Assembly: GCA_910584085.1 (NCBI GenBank)
Contig: CAJTZY010000005.1
Coordinates: 23,021 to 68,908 of the forward strand
Direction of reading: 5' to 3'
Origin: an uncultured Bacilli bacterium
GTDB taxonomy: Bacteria > Bacillota_I > Bacilli_A > RF39 > UBA660
Length of the DNA: 45,888 bases
Each line of letters begins with the position of its first letter. Position 1 is the first letter of the stretch. The translations under genes and the position numbers were made by a program. Under the pieces are notes generated by a model that saw nothing but the letters and a program-made list of their open reading frames with translations, was not told the DNA's origin and ran no database searches. Of the stretch, positions 32,829 to 41,980 are shown piece after piece.

Positions 32829-34374
32829 ATATTTATTTCTATTTCTATCATTTATTATATTATTTTTGTCAATATATATAAAAATAAATTTTAATGATGT
32901 ATCCTTCGAACAATTAATATATAGTACACTAACAAGTGAAGGAACAAGTTCTGATGTAATTACTAAGGGTGCTGTATTTGTTTTAATTGGCGTAGTAATA
33001 ACATTAGTAGTAATTAATATTTTAAAATTATTAATAAAGAAATATTTAATAAAAAATAAAAAGAATATTCAAGTATATATAACGTTTAAATATAAAGCAA
33101 AAAAAATAAAATTCGATTTATCTAAAAAAACAACTTTTAGAAAAATTATTTTATTTACACTAATAATTATTTTAATAATATTTATCTCTTTACATTTAAT
33201 AGGAGCAGATGAATTTATAAAATCACAACTTTCTAAAACAGAAATTTTTGATGAATATTATGTAGATTCCAAAGATGTTAAAATTGAATTTCCAGAAAAA
33301 AAGAAAAACTTAATATATATTTATGTAGAATCACTTGAAATGACTAATGCTTCTTTGAAAAATGGTGGTTTACTTGAAAAGTCATATATACCAAATTTAG
33401 AGGCTTTAGCTCTTTTGGAAGATAATATTAATTTTAGTAATACAGATAAACTTGGAGGAGCTTTAACACTATCAGGTACTGGATGGACTGCTGCTTCTAT
33501 GATTGCACAAACATCTGGAATACCACTTAAAGTTTCTATTGATGCAAATAGTTATCAAAATTATGGGGAATCGTTTCCAGGTATATATAATTTAGGTGAT
33601 ATTTTAAAGGATAATGGATATAGTAATTATTTATTAATTGGTTCAAAGGCAGAATTTGGAGGAAGAAAAGATTATTTTTCATATCATGGAGATTATAATA
33701 TTTATGATTATCACTATGCGGTTGATAATAAATGGATTGATGAGAATTATTATGTATGGTGGGGATACGAGGATAAAAAATTATATGAATTCGCTAAGAA
33801 TACGTTAATTGATATATCTTCTAAGGAAGAACCATTTAATTTTACAATGCTTACCGCAGATACTCATTTTACAGATGGATATTTAGATAGTTCATGTGAA
33901 AAAGTATTTGATAAACAATACCCTAATACATTTTATTGCGCTGATAAAATGTTAAATGAGTTTTTAAATTGGTTAAAGGAACAGGATTTTTATGACAATA
34001 CAACAATAATTATAACTGGAGATCATTTAACTATGCAACAAGATTTTTATTCAGGAAAAGATAGTAATTATGATAGAAATGTTTATAATGTATTTATAAA
34101 TTCAGAGATTCAGCCAATTAATTCTAAAAATAGATTATTTTCAGTTTTAGATATGTTTCCAACGACTTTGGCTGCACTTGGAGTTAAAGTAGATAGTGAT
34201 AGACTAGGGCTTGGAACCAATTTATTTTCTGATAAACCTACACTTATTGAGAAATTGGGATATGAATATTTAGAAAGTGAAATAAAAAAGAAATCTTTCT
34301 TTTATGATAATTACTTACTTGGAAATACTTACTATGAAATGCAAAAGAGACCAAATCTTATATTACCAGGTTAA
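32800..34374 (+). CDS. Phosphoglycerol transferase / LTA synthase-like (OpgB-like sulfatase fold)
   Basis: 524 residues. N-terminal membrane helices (near residues 8-28, 50-75 and 105-128) precede an extracellular alkaline-phosphatase/sulfatase-fold domain. Visible motifs are LIYIYVESLE, SGTGWTAASMIAQTSGIPL with the likely nucleophile Thr230, TADTHFTDGY and IIITGDHLTM with metal ligands. The GTGWT motif resembles OpgB/MdoB phosphoglycerol transferase I; LtaS enzymes use the same fold and substrate, phosphatidylglycerol. It probably adds glycerol-phosphate to a surface glycan or glycolipid outside the membrane. ATG 32800 follows GAGGTAA inside the upstream gene. It ends at a strong terminator. 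Confidence 0.88.
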   Translation: MKQKIGKVIKYLFLFLSFIILFLSIYIKINFNDVSFEQLIYSTLTSEGTSSDVITKGAVFVLIGVVITLVVINILKLLIKKYLIKNKKNIQVYITFKYKAKKIKFDLSKKTTFRKIILFTLIIILIIFISLHLIGADEFIKSQLSKTEIFDEYYVDSKDVKIEFPEKKKNLIYIYVESLEMTNASLKNGGLLEKSYIPNLEALALLEDNINFSNTDKLGGALTLSGTGWTAASMIAQTSGIPLKVSIDANSYQNYGESFPGIYNLGDILKDNGYSNYLLIGSKAEFGGRKDYFSYHGDYNIYDYHYAVDNKWIDENYYVWWGYEDKKLYEFAKNTLIDISSKEEPFNFTMLTADTHFTDGYLDSSCEKVFDKQYPNTFYCADKMLNEFLNWLKEQDFYDNTTIIITGDHLTMQQDFYSGKDSNYDRNVYNVFINSEIQPINSKNRLFSVLDMFPTTLAALGVKVDSDRLGLGTNLFSDKPTLIEKLGYEYLESEIKKKSFFYDNYLLGNTYYEMQKRPNLILPG

Positions 34375-34394
34375 ACTACTTTAAGTAGTTTTTC
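34373..34394 (+). terminator. Terminator after the phosphoglycerol transferase
   Basis: Perfect 8-bp stem AAACTACT (34373-34380) / AGTAGTTT (34384-34391) with loop TTA, followed by T residues. Confidence 0.85.
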
Positions 34395-34438
34395 TTGTAT
34401 AAAAAATAAAACTATGATATATTAGTATAGGTGATAGA

Positions 34439-35710
34439 GTGAAAAAGAAAATAATTATAATTATTTTATGTTTAATATTATTAGGTTTTGTTATTACAAT
34501 GCTAATATTAAAATATAATGATGAAAAAGTTAAACAAGAAAGACAAAGAAAAATAGATAATGATAATAAAATAATTAATGAAATTAAAAGTTATTATCAT
34601 GAGTTTGCATTAACTACAAAAGAGACAAAACTATATAAAATGGATCAAAATAACTTTATTGAAAATGGTACTATTAATAAAGACATTCCTTTAGTATTAA
34701 CTAAAGACGAAAATATTACAGTAGATACAAAATATTTTTATATTTCAGACCTAGATTCTTATATATATTATAAGGATGTTGCTGAGGGAAGTAAAATAGA
34801 TAAAAGTGATAGGTATAAAAATTATATATATTTTAATAATAATATAACTACAAAGGATATAACAAAATTTTATGATAAAGATGGTAATTACTTGTATACT
34901 TTAAATAAGTCTTTTGATTTTAAAGTATTAGTAAAAGATACTGATAGATATGGAATAGTATTCAATGATGAATTATTATACATAAAAAATGAAGATGTGG
35001 AAAAAATATATGAGAATAATAATAATCAAAGTAATAAAAATAAGGTAAAAACTTTAACTTATCACTTTATATATAGTCCAGAATATACAAAATGTGATCA
35101 ATCCATATGTTTTAAATTAAGTCAGTTTGAAGAACATTTAAAATATTTAAAAGAAAATAATGGTTTTGCTTTAACATTAGAGGAACTTGAATTGTATATA
35201 GATGGTAAAATTAATATTCCAGAAAAAAGTATTGTACTTACAATAGATGATGGAACTATTATTAATCCACAAGGGGTTATTGAACTACTTGAGAAGTATG
35301 ATATATATGCTACTATATTCCTAATAACATCATGGGCTGATCCAAATGATTTTAAATCTACGCATCTTGCCTTAGAGTCACATACGCATAATATGCACAA
35401 TCAATATGAGTGTGCAGGATATGGTAGTCAGGGTGGCGGAATTCTTTGTTTATCAGAAGAAAAGGTTTTAGAAGATTTAAAAAAGAGTCAGGAACTAGTT
35501 GGTGGTAGTAAATATTTTGCGTATCCTTTCTTTGATTTTAATGATAGAGCTATTTCTTTATTAAAAAAAGCTGGATTTCATATGGCATTTATTGGTCAAT
35601 CTTTAACCGATGGGTATTCATATCCAAATAAAACTGATAAGTTTAAAGTACCTAGAAAAACTATTTTTTCAGATACTACTATGGATGAATTTATATCTTA
35701 TTTACAATAG
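34439..35710 (+). CDS. Membrane-anchored polysaccharide deacetylase (NodB/CE4 family)
   Basis: 423 residues. One N-terminal transmembrane helix (about 4-24), a 170-residue extracellular region that may be a binding domain, then a carbohydrate esterase 4 domain from about residue 200. Motif 1 is VLTIDDG (catalytic/metal Asp pair) and motif 2 is SHTHNMH (metal His pair). AYPFFDFNDRAISLLKKAGF provides the later motifs. Such enzymes remove N-acetyl groups from GlcNAc or MurNAc residues of peptidoglycan or surface glycans. The domain also contains Cys residues (KCDQSIC, ECAGYG, ILC) unusual for a cytosol-free protein, so disulfides are possible. Start GTG 34439 after GGTGATA. Monocistronic, with a terminator at its 3' end. 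Confidence 0.88.
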   Translation: MKKKIIIIILCLILLGFVITMLILKYNDEKVKQERQRKIDNDNKIINEIKSYYHEFALTTKETKLYKMDQNNFIENGTINKDIPLVLTKDENITVDTKYFYISDLDSYIYYKDVAEGSKIDKSDRYKNYIYFNNNITTKDITKFYDKDGNYLYTLNKSFDFKVLVKDTDRYGIVFNDELLYIKNEDVEKIYENNNNQSNKNKVKTLTYHFIYSPEYTKCDQSICFKLSQFEEHLKYLKENNGFALTLEELELYIDGKINIPEKSIVLTIDDGTIINPQGVIELLEKYDIYATIFLITSWADPNDFKSTHLALESHTHNMHNQYECAGYGSQGGGILCLSEEKVLEDLKKSQELVGGSKYFAYPFFDFNDRAISLLKKAGFHMAFIGQSLTDGYSYPNKTDKFKVPRKTIFSDTTMDEFISYLQ

Positions 35711-35737
35711 GAGCAAATATAATTTGTTCCTTCTTTT
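35710..35737 (+). terminator. Terminator of the deacetylase gene
   Basis: GGAGCAAAT (35710-35718) / ATTTGTTCC (35722-35730), one G-T wobble, loop ATA, followed by TTCTTTT. It begins at the last base of the stop codon. Confidence 0.85.
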
Positions 35738-35741
35738 CATA

Positions 35742-35770
35742 TTGTTAAATTCTTTATTTTATGTTATACT
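35742..35770 (+). promoter_or_regulatory. Promoter upstream of the small Asn/Asp-rich protein
   Basis: TTGTTA (35742-35747), 17-bp spacer, TATACT (35765-35770) with TG at 35762-35763 (extended -10). Confidence 0.6.
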
Positions 35771-35787
35771 TTACTATAGGTGATGCT

Positions 35788-36105
35788 ATGCATAATGAAT
35801 TTGATAATAATTCTATGTCAGATGATTTTATGGATATAGATAAAAAGAACAAAAAAATTAATAAAGATTATATAGTTGTTGTAATACTGTATGCTATATT
35901 AGTTATATTAGTTATATTTTTTATTATAGGATTAAAAAAACAAAAAGATACTATATTAAATAATCCAAATAATAATGATACAAATATAAATGATTTTAAT
36001 AACAATGATAATACATATGATGATAATTATAATGACAATTTTGATAATGATCCGTTTATCCCAACCCCAGATATTAATATAGATAGTAATATAAATAACA
36101 GTTGA
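35788..36105 (+). CDS. Small single-pass membrane protein with Asn/Asp-rich tail
   Basis: 105 residues. A short acidic N-terminus is followed by one transmembrane helix (about residues 28-50), then a low-complexity tail dominated by Asn and Asp (NNDTNINDFNNNDNTYDDN). No family is recognised. Start ATG 35788 follows TAGGTGAT; a longer in-frame ATG at 35761 overlaps the promoter. It stops with TGA. It precedes the DUF21-like membrane gene by 37 bp and could share its message. Confidence 0.65.
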   Translation: MHNEFDNNSMSDDFMDIDKKNKKINKDYIVVVILYAILVILVIFFIIGLKKQKDTILNNPNNNDTNINDFNNNDNTYDDNYNDNFDNDPFIPTPDINIDSNINNS

Positions 36106-36142
36106 GTTGATAATAGTAGTTTTTTATATAGGTTGAGGTTTT

Positions 36143-36694
36143 ATGAAAAAAAATGTAAAAAATAAAAATTTAGTAGATTATGGTTGGATTATTAAAATAG
36201 TAATTGCCTCTTTTACAATATCTGTAACATTTAGTTTAATATCTGAAACGGCTATACCAAATGTAAATATTATTATAGGTATACTACTTGCTTTAATATT
36301 TATTTTAGTTGGTGTAATATTTGATATGGTTGGAGTTTCCGTTGCTGCAAGTGATGAATCAATATTTCATTCAATGGCTTCTAGGAATGTAAGTGGCGCT
36401 AAAATGGCAGTTAGGCTAAAGAAAAATGCAGATAAGGTATCAAGTTTTTGCAATGATGTAGTAGGAGATATCTGCGGAATTATTTCTGGTTCAACAGGAA
36501 CGGTAATAGCCATTAAAATAGTTGAAAAGTTTCATTTCAATTCTTTACTTATAACACTTATAATTATGGGAATTATTTCGGCACTTACAATAGGTGGTAA
36601 GGCAATGGTAAAAGGTTTTGCAATGAATAAGAGTAATGATATATTATTTAAATTTGCTAAAATAATTAGTATTTTTAGTAGAAATAGAGGTTAA
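36143..36694 (+). CDS. Membrane protein resembling a CorB/CNNM (DUF21) transmembrane domain
   Basis: 183 residues with about four hydrophobic helices. The segment VSVAASDESIFHSMASRNVS followed by GAKMAVRLKKNADKVSSFCN resembles the DUF21 transmembrane region of CorB/CNNM Mg/Co transport-associated proteins. The CBS pair and C-terminal CorC domain usually found there are absent. It is therefore either a minimal relative or a separate family; metal transport is only a possibility. It starts at ATG 36143 after GGTTGAGGT and ends 2 bp before the prepilin-like gene, so the two are coupled. Confidence 0.6.
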   Translation: MKKNVKNKNLVDYGWIIKIVIASFTISVTFSLISETAIPNVNIIIGILLALIFILVGVIFDMVGVSVAASDESIFHSMASRNVSGAKMAVRLKKNADKVSSFCNDVVGDICGIISGSTGTVIAIKIVEKFHFNSLLITLIIMGIISALTIGGKAMVKGFAMNKSNDILFKFAKIISIFSRNRG

Positions 36695-36696
36695 AT

Positions 36697-37623
36697 ATGA
36701 AAAATAAAGGATTTACATTAATTGAACTTTTAGGTGTTCTTATTATACTAGCAGTTATATTTGTACTTGTATTTCCAAGTGTTAAAGATATTGTAGATAC
36801 AAGCAAGGATACTACGAATCAAAAGCAGATAAATAATATATTAAATGCTGCATATGACTGGACACTTAAAAATACTAATTACTTACCTGATAAAGATTCA
36901 AAAGTATTTATAACATTAGGTGAACTTAAAATGAATGGTTTGGTAGATTCAAACATAATTGATATTTCTACTAGCGAGCTTTATTCTGATGATTTAGTTG
37001 TAAGTATTAGTAATGTAGGTCCAAATTATAAAGATAAAAATAAATATACAAAATTAAATGGTAATTATCTTTATAAATTAGAAGTAGATCTTATGTCATC
37101 CGATGAATATGAAAGTAAGAAACCAACTATAATTTTAAGTGGTTTGACTGCAAATTCAACTGGTGATTATGTATCTACTATTGATATAAATACGGAATTT
37201 AAAGATGTAAATTATATTGCAACATCATTTGATGGAGCTGATTTAACTGATAAAGTTATAATAAATATTTTATATGGAGATAAACTTGTAGAAAAAATTT
37301 ATACAAACACTGCAGGAATTTATCATATTAATTATACAGTTATTGATGAACTTGGGTATGCTACAACTGTTACAAGAAATGTTATAGTAACTGACAATTT
37401 AGGTCCTGAATTAACTATTCCAGAATTTACTAATATAACATCAGATATATTAGAGTATGATTTAATGAAAGATGTTACATGTAGCGATAATAGTGGTAAA
37501 TGCGATATAACATATATGGGTGAAATAAAATTTGGGACACTTGGTAAATATATAATTGAATATACAGCAAAAGATCCAAGTGGAAATACGACTGTTCAAA
37601 AAAGAGTTATAACAATAGAATAA
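36697..37623 (+). CDS. Prepilin-like protein with C-terminal Ig-like domains
   Basis: 308 residues. The N-terminus MKNKGFTLIELLGVLIILAV is a textbook class III/type IV prepilin signal: cleavage after KG, methylatable Phe, Glu at +5, then a hydrophobic helix. Residues about 25-140 fit a pilin-like head. The C-terminal half contains two Ig-like beta domains of the DUF5011/HYR style (about 145-232 and 235-308, the second with TAKDPSGNTTVQKRV). No prepilin peptidase, assembly ATPase or platform gene lies in the window, so it is an orphan here and must rely on distant assembly genes. A terminator follows. Confidence 0.82.
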   Translation: MKNKGFTLIELLGVLIILAVIFVLVFPSVKDIVDTSKDTTNQKQINNILNAAYDWTLKNTNYLPDKDSKVFITLGELKMNGLVDSNIIDISTSELYSDDLVVSISNVGPNYKDKNKYTKLNGNYLYKLEVDLMSSDEYESKKPTIILSGLTANSTGDYVSTIDINTEFKDVNYIATSFDGADLTDKVIINILYGDKLVEKIYTNTAGIYHINYTVIDELGYATTVTRNVIVTDNLGPELTIPEFTNITSDILEYDLMKDVTCSDNSGKCDITYMGEIKFGTLGKYIIEYTAKDPSGNTTVQKRVITIE

Positions 37624-37638
37624 TTAGTTATTTCATTA

Positions 37639-37667
37639 AAAATAAACCTTTTTAGGCTTATTTTTTT
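37639..37667 (+). terminator. Terminator after the prepilin-like gene
   Basis: A stem formed by AAATAAACC and GGCTTATTT (one mismatch) around TTTTTA runs into seven T residues. It abuts the -35 of the parE promoter. Confidence 0.65.
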
Positions 37668-37695
37668 GACTTTGATTTGAAATTTATGCTATAAT
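37666..37695 (+). promoter_or_regulatory. Promoter of the parE operon
   Basis: TTGACT (37666-37671), 18-bp spacer, TATAAT (37690-37695) with TG at 37687-37688. Start codon at 37713. Confidence 0.8.
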
Positions 37696-37712
37696 GGGAT
37701 AGGTGAATAGAT

Positions 37713-39623
37713 ATGGTAAAATATGATGAAAACTCAATTAAAATATTAGAAGGGCTTGAAGCAGTTAGAAAAAGACCAGGTATGTATATTGGTTCAACTG
37801 ATAAAAGAGGTCTTCATCATCTAGTATGGGAAATTGTTGATAATGGAATAGATGAAGTTATTAATGGTTTCGGTAAAAAAATCAAAATAATATTACATAA
37901 GGATCACAGTGTAAGTGTTGAAGATGAAGGACGCGGTGTTCCTGTTGGAATGCATGCATCAGGAAAAAGTACACCAGAAGTAATATATACAGTGCTTCAT
38001 GCAGGTGGCAAATTTGAAACTGGTGGATATACAGTATCAGGTGGGCTTCATGGCGTTGGTGCGAGTGTAGTTAATGCTTTAAGTAAATGGATGGAAGTAA
38101 CTATAAAAAAAGATGGTTATGAATACTTTATTAGATTTAAAAATGGTGGAGAAGTAGATATTCCACTTACTAAAAGGGATAAAACAAGTAAAACGGGTAC
38201 TAAGGTTAGATTTATGCCTGATGATTCTATATTTTCCACTACTAATTTTTCATTTACTACTATATGTGAAAGAATGCAAGAAAGTGCCTTCTTACTTGAA
38301 GGACTTACCGTAGAAGTTACTGATGAAGAAGATAATAAACATGAGAGTTTTTGCTACGAAAATGGGCTTAAAGCTTTTGTAGAATATATTAATGAAGATC
38401 AAAATGAATTACACAAAGCAATGGTATTATCAGGTATTAAAGAAAAAATAGATGTTAAGGTTGCATTTCAATATACAGAAAGTTATTCAGAAAATATAAT
38501 ATCATTTGTAAATAATGTTAAAACTAGTGATGGTGGAACACATGAAGTAGGATTTAAAACTGCTATTACAAGAGTATTTAATGAGTATGCAAGGAATAAC
38601 GGATATTTAAAAACTAAAGATAAGAATTTAGAGGGACCAGATACAAGAGAAGGTCTTACTGCAGTAATAAGTTTAAAAATACCAGAGGAATTATTACAAT
38701 TTGAAGGGCAAACTAAGGGAAAACTTGGTACACCTATCGCTCGTCAAGTTGTTGATAGCATAGTATCAGAAAAATTAGCATTCTTCCTTGAAGAAAATAA
38801 AGCAATTGCTACTTCTATATTAAATAAAATGTTAAAAAGTAGAAATGCAAGAGAGGCTGCACGTAAGGCTCGTGATGAAGCTCGTAATGGTAAAAAGAAA
38901 GATAAAGGAGAAAGAACTATAAGTGGTAAACTTACTCCTGCACAAAGTAAAAATCCTAGTATAAATGAACTATTCCTTGTCGAAGGGGATTCAGCTGGTG
39001 GTAGTGCGAAAACTGGAAGAGATAGAAAATATCAAGCAATCTTACCACTTAGAGGTAAAGTTTTAAATACTGAAAAGGCATCACTTGAAGAAGCTTATAA
39101 AAATGAAGAAATTAATACCATGATATATGCTATAGGAGCTGGAGTTGGATCTGATTTTGATGTTAAAGATAGTAATTATGATAAAGTAATAATTATGACA
39201 GATGCCGATGTTGATGGATCTCATATTCAAATATTACTTTTAACATTCTTCTATAGATATATGAAACCTTTAATAGAAGAAGGACACTTATATATAGCTA
39301 TGCCACCTTTATATAAAATAGAATGTGGCAAAGAAGGAGAATATGCTTGGACTGAAGAAGATAGAAAAAATTTACTTGAAAAATATAAAGGTAAACAAAC
39401 TAAAACACAAAGATATAAAGGTTTAGGAGAAATGGATGCTACACAACTTTGGGAAACTACAATGGATCCTAAAACTCGTAGTTTAATTAAAGTAAGTATA
39501 AGTGATGCTGCACTTGCAGAAAAGCGTGTTAGAGTACTTATGGGTGATAAAGTTGATCCTAGAAAAGAATGGATAGAAGAAAATGTTGAATTCTCACTTG
39601 AGGATAATTATAAAATAAGTTAA
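37713..39623 (+). CDS. parE: DNA topoisomerase IV subunit B
   Basis: 636 residues. It is the ATPase subunit of topoisomerase IV, which decatenates chromosomes. The GHKL ATPase part shows EIVDNGIDEV, DEGRGVPVG, VLHAGGKFETGGYTVSGGLH and GVGASVVNALS; the TOPRIM part shows LVEGDSAGGSAKTGRDRKYQ, PLRGKVLNTEKA and TDADVDGSHI. The C-terminus has QRYKGLGEMDATQLWETTMD. ParE rather than GyrB is chosen because of the LHHLVWEIVDNGIDEVINGF form and the parC gene in the same block; no recF or dnaN genes are near. GGTGAATAG precedes the ATG. It is separated from parC by a large inserted gene 20 bp downstream. Confidence 0.95.
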   Translation: MVKYDENSIKILEGLEAVRKRPGMYIGSTDKRGLHHLVWEIVDNGIDEVINGFGKKIKIILHKDHSVSVEDEGRGVPVGMHASGKSTPEVIYTVLHAGGKFETGGYTVSGGLHGVGASVVNALSKWMEVTIKKDGYEYFIRFKNGGEVDIPLTKRDKTSKTGTKVRFMPDDSIFSTTNFSFTTICERMQESAFLLEGLTVEVTDEEDNKHESFCYENGLKAFVEYINEDQNELHKAMVLSGIKEKIDVKVAFQYTESYSENIISFVNNVKTSDGGTHEVGFKTAITRVFNEYARNNGYLKTKDKNLEGPDTREGLTAVISLKIPEELLQFEGQTKGKLGTPIARQVVDSIVSEKLAFFLEENKAIATSILNKMLKSRNAREAARKARDEARNGKKKDKGERTISGKLTPAQSKNPSINELFLVEGDSAGGSAKTGRDRKYQAILPLRGKVLNTEKASLEEAYKNEEINTMIYAIGAGVGSDFDVKDSNYDKVIIMTDADVDGSHIQILLLTFFYRYMKPLIEEGHLYIAMPPLYKIECGKEGEYAWTEEDRKNLLEKYKGKQTKTQRYKGLGEMDATQLWETTMDPKTRSLIKVSISDAALAEKRVRVLMGDKVDPRKEWIEENVEFSLEDNYKIS

Positions 39624-39643
39624 ATATATAGAGGTAAAAATAT

Positions 39644-41968
39644 ATGAATGAAAAAAAAGAAGCAATAAAATTAATAGATATGTTATATAGAGATTTATAT
39701 AAAAGTGATGAAATAATACATCATGGTACAGGAAATATAACTGAAAAATTTAAAAATATAGAATCATATATAGATACACTAGAAAGAACACATAATAGTA
39801 AATATATAAACTATTTAAAAAAAGGATATTATGATAGATATGTAATAAAAAGAGAAAATATTCCTGAAAGTTATTATAAAATGCAACAACAAATTGCTTT
39901 AGATAGAGGATATGGACATATTGAAATTACAGAAGGTATGAAAAAAGAATATCAAAATATAATAATAGATGATCAAAAGAAAAGATTAGATTTATGGTTA
40001 GATTATTTACTTAGTGAAGATGCAAAATATCCATTTTGGGCAAAATATTGGGCATTTCAAGGGATGTTAAGCCTTGGAAAATATGATAAAAAAAGTGGTA
40101 AATATACAAAAAGAACGGAAACAACAGTAGAACCTTTTGCAGATTTAAATAGAGAGGCACTAGCTATATCAATAGATTCAATGCAAAAAATATTAAGAAA
40201 AGAAAATTTAAATGATAAAGAACTAGAAAATATAGTAAAAAATGGATCATTTAGTAAAATATATACTTATATCCTATCAAATATATTAAATAACAATAAA
40301 AATATAATAAAAAGTGATGAAGGTAAATGGGTAAAATATGATCAAGGAAGTGATCATATGCCACTTGTAAAATCACTTCAGGGATATAATACAGGATGGT
40401 GTACTGCAGGAGAGTCAACAGCAAAAACTCAACTTGCTGGAGGAGACTTTTATGTATATTATACACTAAATGAAAAAGATGAATATAAAGTACCAAGAAT
40501 AGCAATCCGTATGGAGGAAAATAAAATAGGAGAAATAAGGGGAATAGCAGTACATCAAAATATGGAATCTAATATGGAAAAAGTTGTAGAAGAAAAGATA
40601 CAAGAATTTCCAGATAGAGATGAATATAAGAAAAAAGTAAACGATATGGAAATGCTTACATATATATATACAAAATTTCAAAACAATGCAGAATTAAGTA
40701 AAGAAGACCTAAGATTTGTATATGAAATAGATAGTAAAATATTAGGATTTGGATATCAAAAAGATCCAAGAATAGATGAAATAAAAAATAAAAGAAATAA
40801 TAAAAAAGATTATGCAAAAATATTTGATATAAGAGAGAATGAAGTCGCACTTACACTAAGTGAATGGGATTTTAATCCAAAAAAATATAAAGCATTAATA
40901 ACAAATTTATATTTTGATAGTTTAAAGAGTATTAATGGTTTTGTCTTACCACAGTATATCGTCGGTGATTTATATTTAAATAGATTAATAAGTACTGAAG
41001 GTTTAGTTTTACCACAAAGTATCGGTGGAAGTTTATTTTTAAATAGCTTAAAAAGTGCTGAAGGTCTAGTTTTACCACAAAGTATCGGTGGAAGTTTATA
41101 TTTAAATAGTTTAAAAAGTGCTGAAGGTTTAGTCTTACCACAAAGTATAGTTGGAATTTTAAATTTAAGTGGCTTAACGAGTGCTGAGGGTTTAGTCTTA
41201 TCACAAAGTATAGTTGGAAGTTTAAATTTAAGTGGATTAACGAATGCTGAAGGTCTAGTTTTATCACAAAGTATAGTTGGAAGTTTAAATTTAAGTGGAT
41301 TAACAAGCACAAAAGGTTTAGTTTTACCACAACATATAGTTGGAAGTTTATATTTAGGTGGATTAACAAGTGCTAAAGGTTTAGTCTTACCACAAAGCAT
41401 TGGTGGAGGTTTAGATTTAAGCGGATTAACAAGTGCTAAAGGTTTAGTCTTACCACAGAGTATCGGTGGATATTTATATTTAATTGGATTAACAAGTACT
41501 GAAGGTTTAGTCTTACCACAAAGTATCGGTGAAAGTTTATATTTAAGTGGATTAACGAGTGCTGAAGGTCTAGTTTTACCACAACATATAGTTGGAAGTT
41601 TAAATTTAAGTGGATTAACGAACGCTGAAGGTCTAGTCTTACCGCAAAGCATCGGTGGAAGTTTAAATTTAAGTGGATTAACGAGTGCAGAAGGTTTAGA
41701 CTTACCACAAAGCATCGGTGGAGATTTAAATTTAAGTGGATTAACAAGTGCTGAAGGTTTAGTCTTACCACAAAGTATAGGTGGAAGTTTATATTTAAGT
41801 GGATTAACAAGTGCCGATGGTTTAGTCTTACCAGATAATTTTGATTTAGATAAACTAATTTGTTCAGATGAAGTAAAACAACAATTAATTGAAAGAAGAA
41901 ATAGAATAAATAATATAATAGGTGTAGATGTTAATGAAATAGATGAAAATAAAAAATCCTTAAGATAG
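39644..41968 (+). CDS. Repeat protein encoded between parE and parC
   Basis: 774 residues, function unknown. Residues 1-428 form a mostly helical, Lys/Glu/Tyr-rich region with a distinctive block YNTGWCTAGESTAKTQLAGG, then DFYVYYT, PRIAIRMEENKIGEIRGIA and VHQNMESNME. No enzyme family is recognised. Residues 429-722 are fourteen consecutive 21-residue repeats (consensus SAEGLVLPQSIGGSLYLSGL plus T), with regularly spaced Leu residues like the short bacterial leucine-rich-repeat type or another solenoid; a partial fifteenth copy and a 35-residue helical tail follow. No signal peptide or membrane helix is present, so it is probably cytoplasmic. It is co-directional, with 20 bp after parE and 12 bp before parC and a GAGGTAA ribosome site, so it is transcribed within the topoisomerase IV operon. 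Confidence 0.85.
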   Translation: MNEKKEAIKLIDMLYRDLYKSDEIIHHGTGNITEKFKNIESYIDTLERTHNSKYINYLKKGYYDRYVIKRENIPESYYKMQQQIALDRGYGHIEITEGMKKEYQNIIIDDQKKRLDLWLDYLLSEDAKYPFWAKYWAFQGMLSLGKYDKKSGKYTKRTETTVEPFADLNREALAISIDSMQKILRKENLNDKELENIVKNGSFSKIYTYILSNILNNNKNIIKSDEGKWVKYDQGSDHMPLVKSLQGYNTGWCTAGESTAKTQLAGGDFYVYYTLNEKDEYKVPRIAIRMEENKIGEIRGIAVHQNMESNMEKVVEEKIQEFPDRDEYKKKVNDMEMLTYIYTKFQNNAELSKEDLRFVYEIDSKILGFGYQKDPRIDEIKNKRNNKKDYAKIFDIRENEVALTLSEWDFNPKKYKALITNLYFDSLKSINGFVLPQYIVGDLYLNRLISTEGLVLPQSIGGSLFLNSLKSAEGLVLPQSIGGSLYLNSLKSAEGLVLPQSIVGILNLSGLTSAEGLVLSQSIVGSLNLSGLTNAEGLVLSQSIVGSLNLSGLTSTKGLVLPQHIVGSLYLGGLTSAKGLVLPQSIGGGLDLSGLTSAKGLVLPQSIGGYLYLIGLTSTEGLVLPQSIGESLYLSGLTSAEGLVLPQHIVGSLNLSGLTNAEGLVLPQSIGGSLNLSGLTSAEGLDLPQSIGGDLNLSGLTSAEGLVLPQSIGGSLYLSGLTSADGLVLPDNFDLDKLICSDEVKQQLIERRNRINNIIGVDVNEIDENKKSLR
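40928..41860 (+). repeat. Fourteen and a half tandem 63-bp coding repeats
   Basis: The period is exactly 63 bp (21 codons) from 40928 to 41809, then a partial copy. Units vary at set positions (SIGG versus SIVG or HIVG; SLYL versus SLNL or DLNL; SGLT versus NSLK). Variants alternate in blocks, which suggests unit duplication and exchange. The repeat keeps other frames open, producing long false reading frames on the opposite strand. Confidence 0.95.
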
Positions 41969-41980
41969 AAGGAGTGAAGT

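Noticed and set aside
40810..41715. A 301-codon open frame on the minus strand (and others of 124-145 codons) opposite the repeat protein
   Set aside because: They arise because the 63-bp repeat keeps all frames open; they have no ribosome site, and their peptides merely mirror the repeat.
40928..41860. Regularly spaced repeats that might suggest a CRISPR array
   Set aside because: The 63-bp units are contiguous, with no unique spacers, and lie in frame within a long coding sequence.
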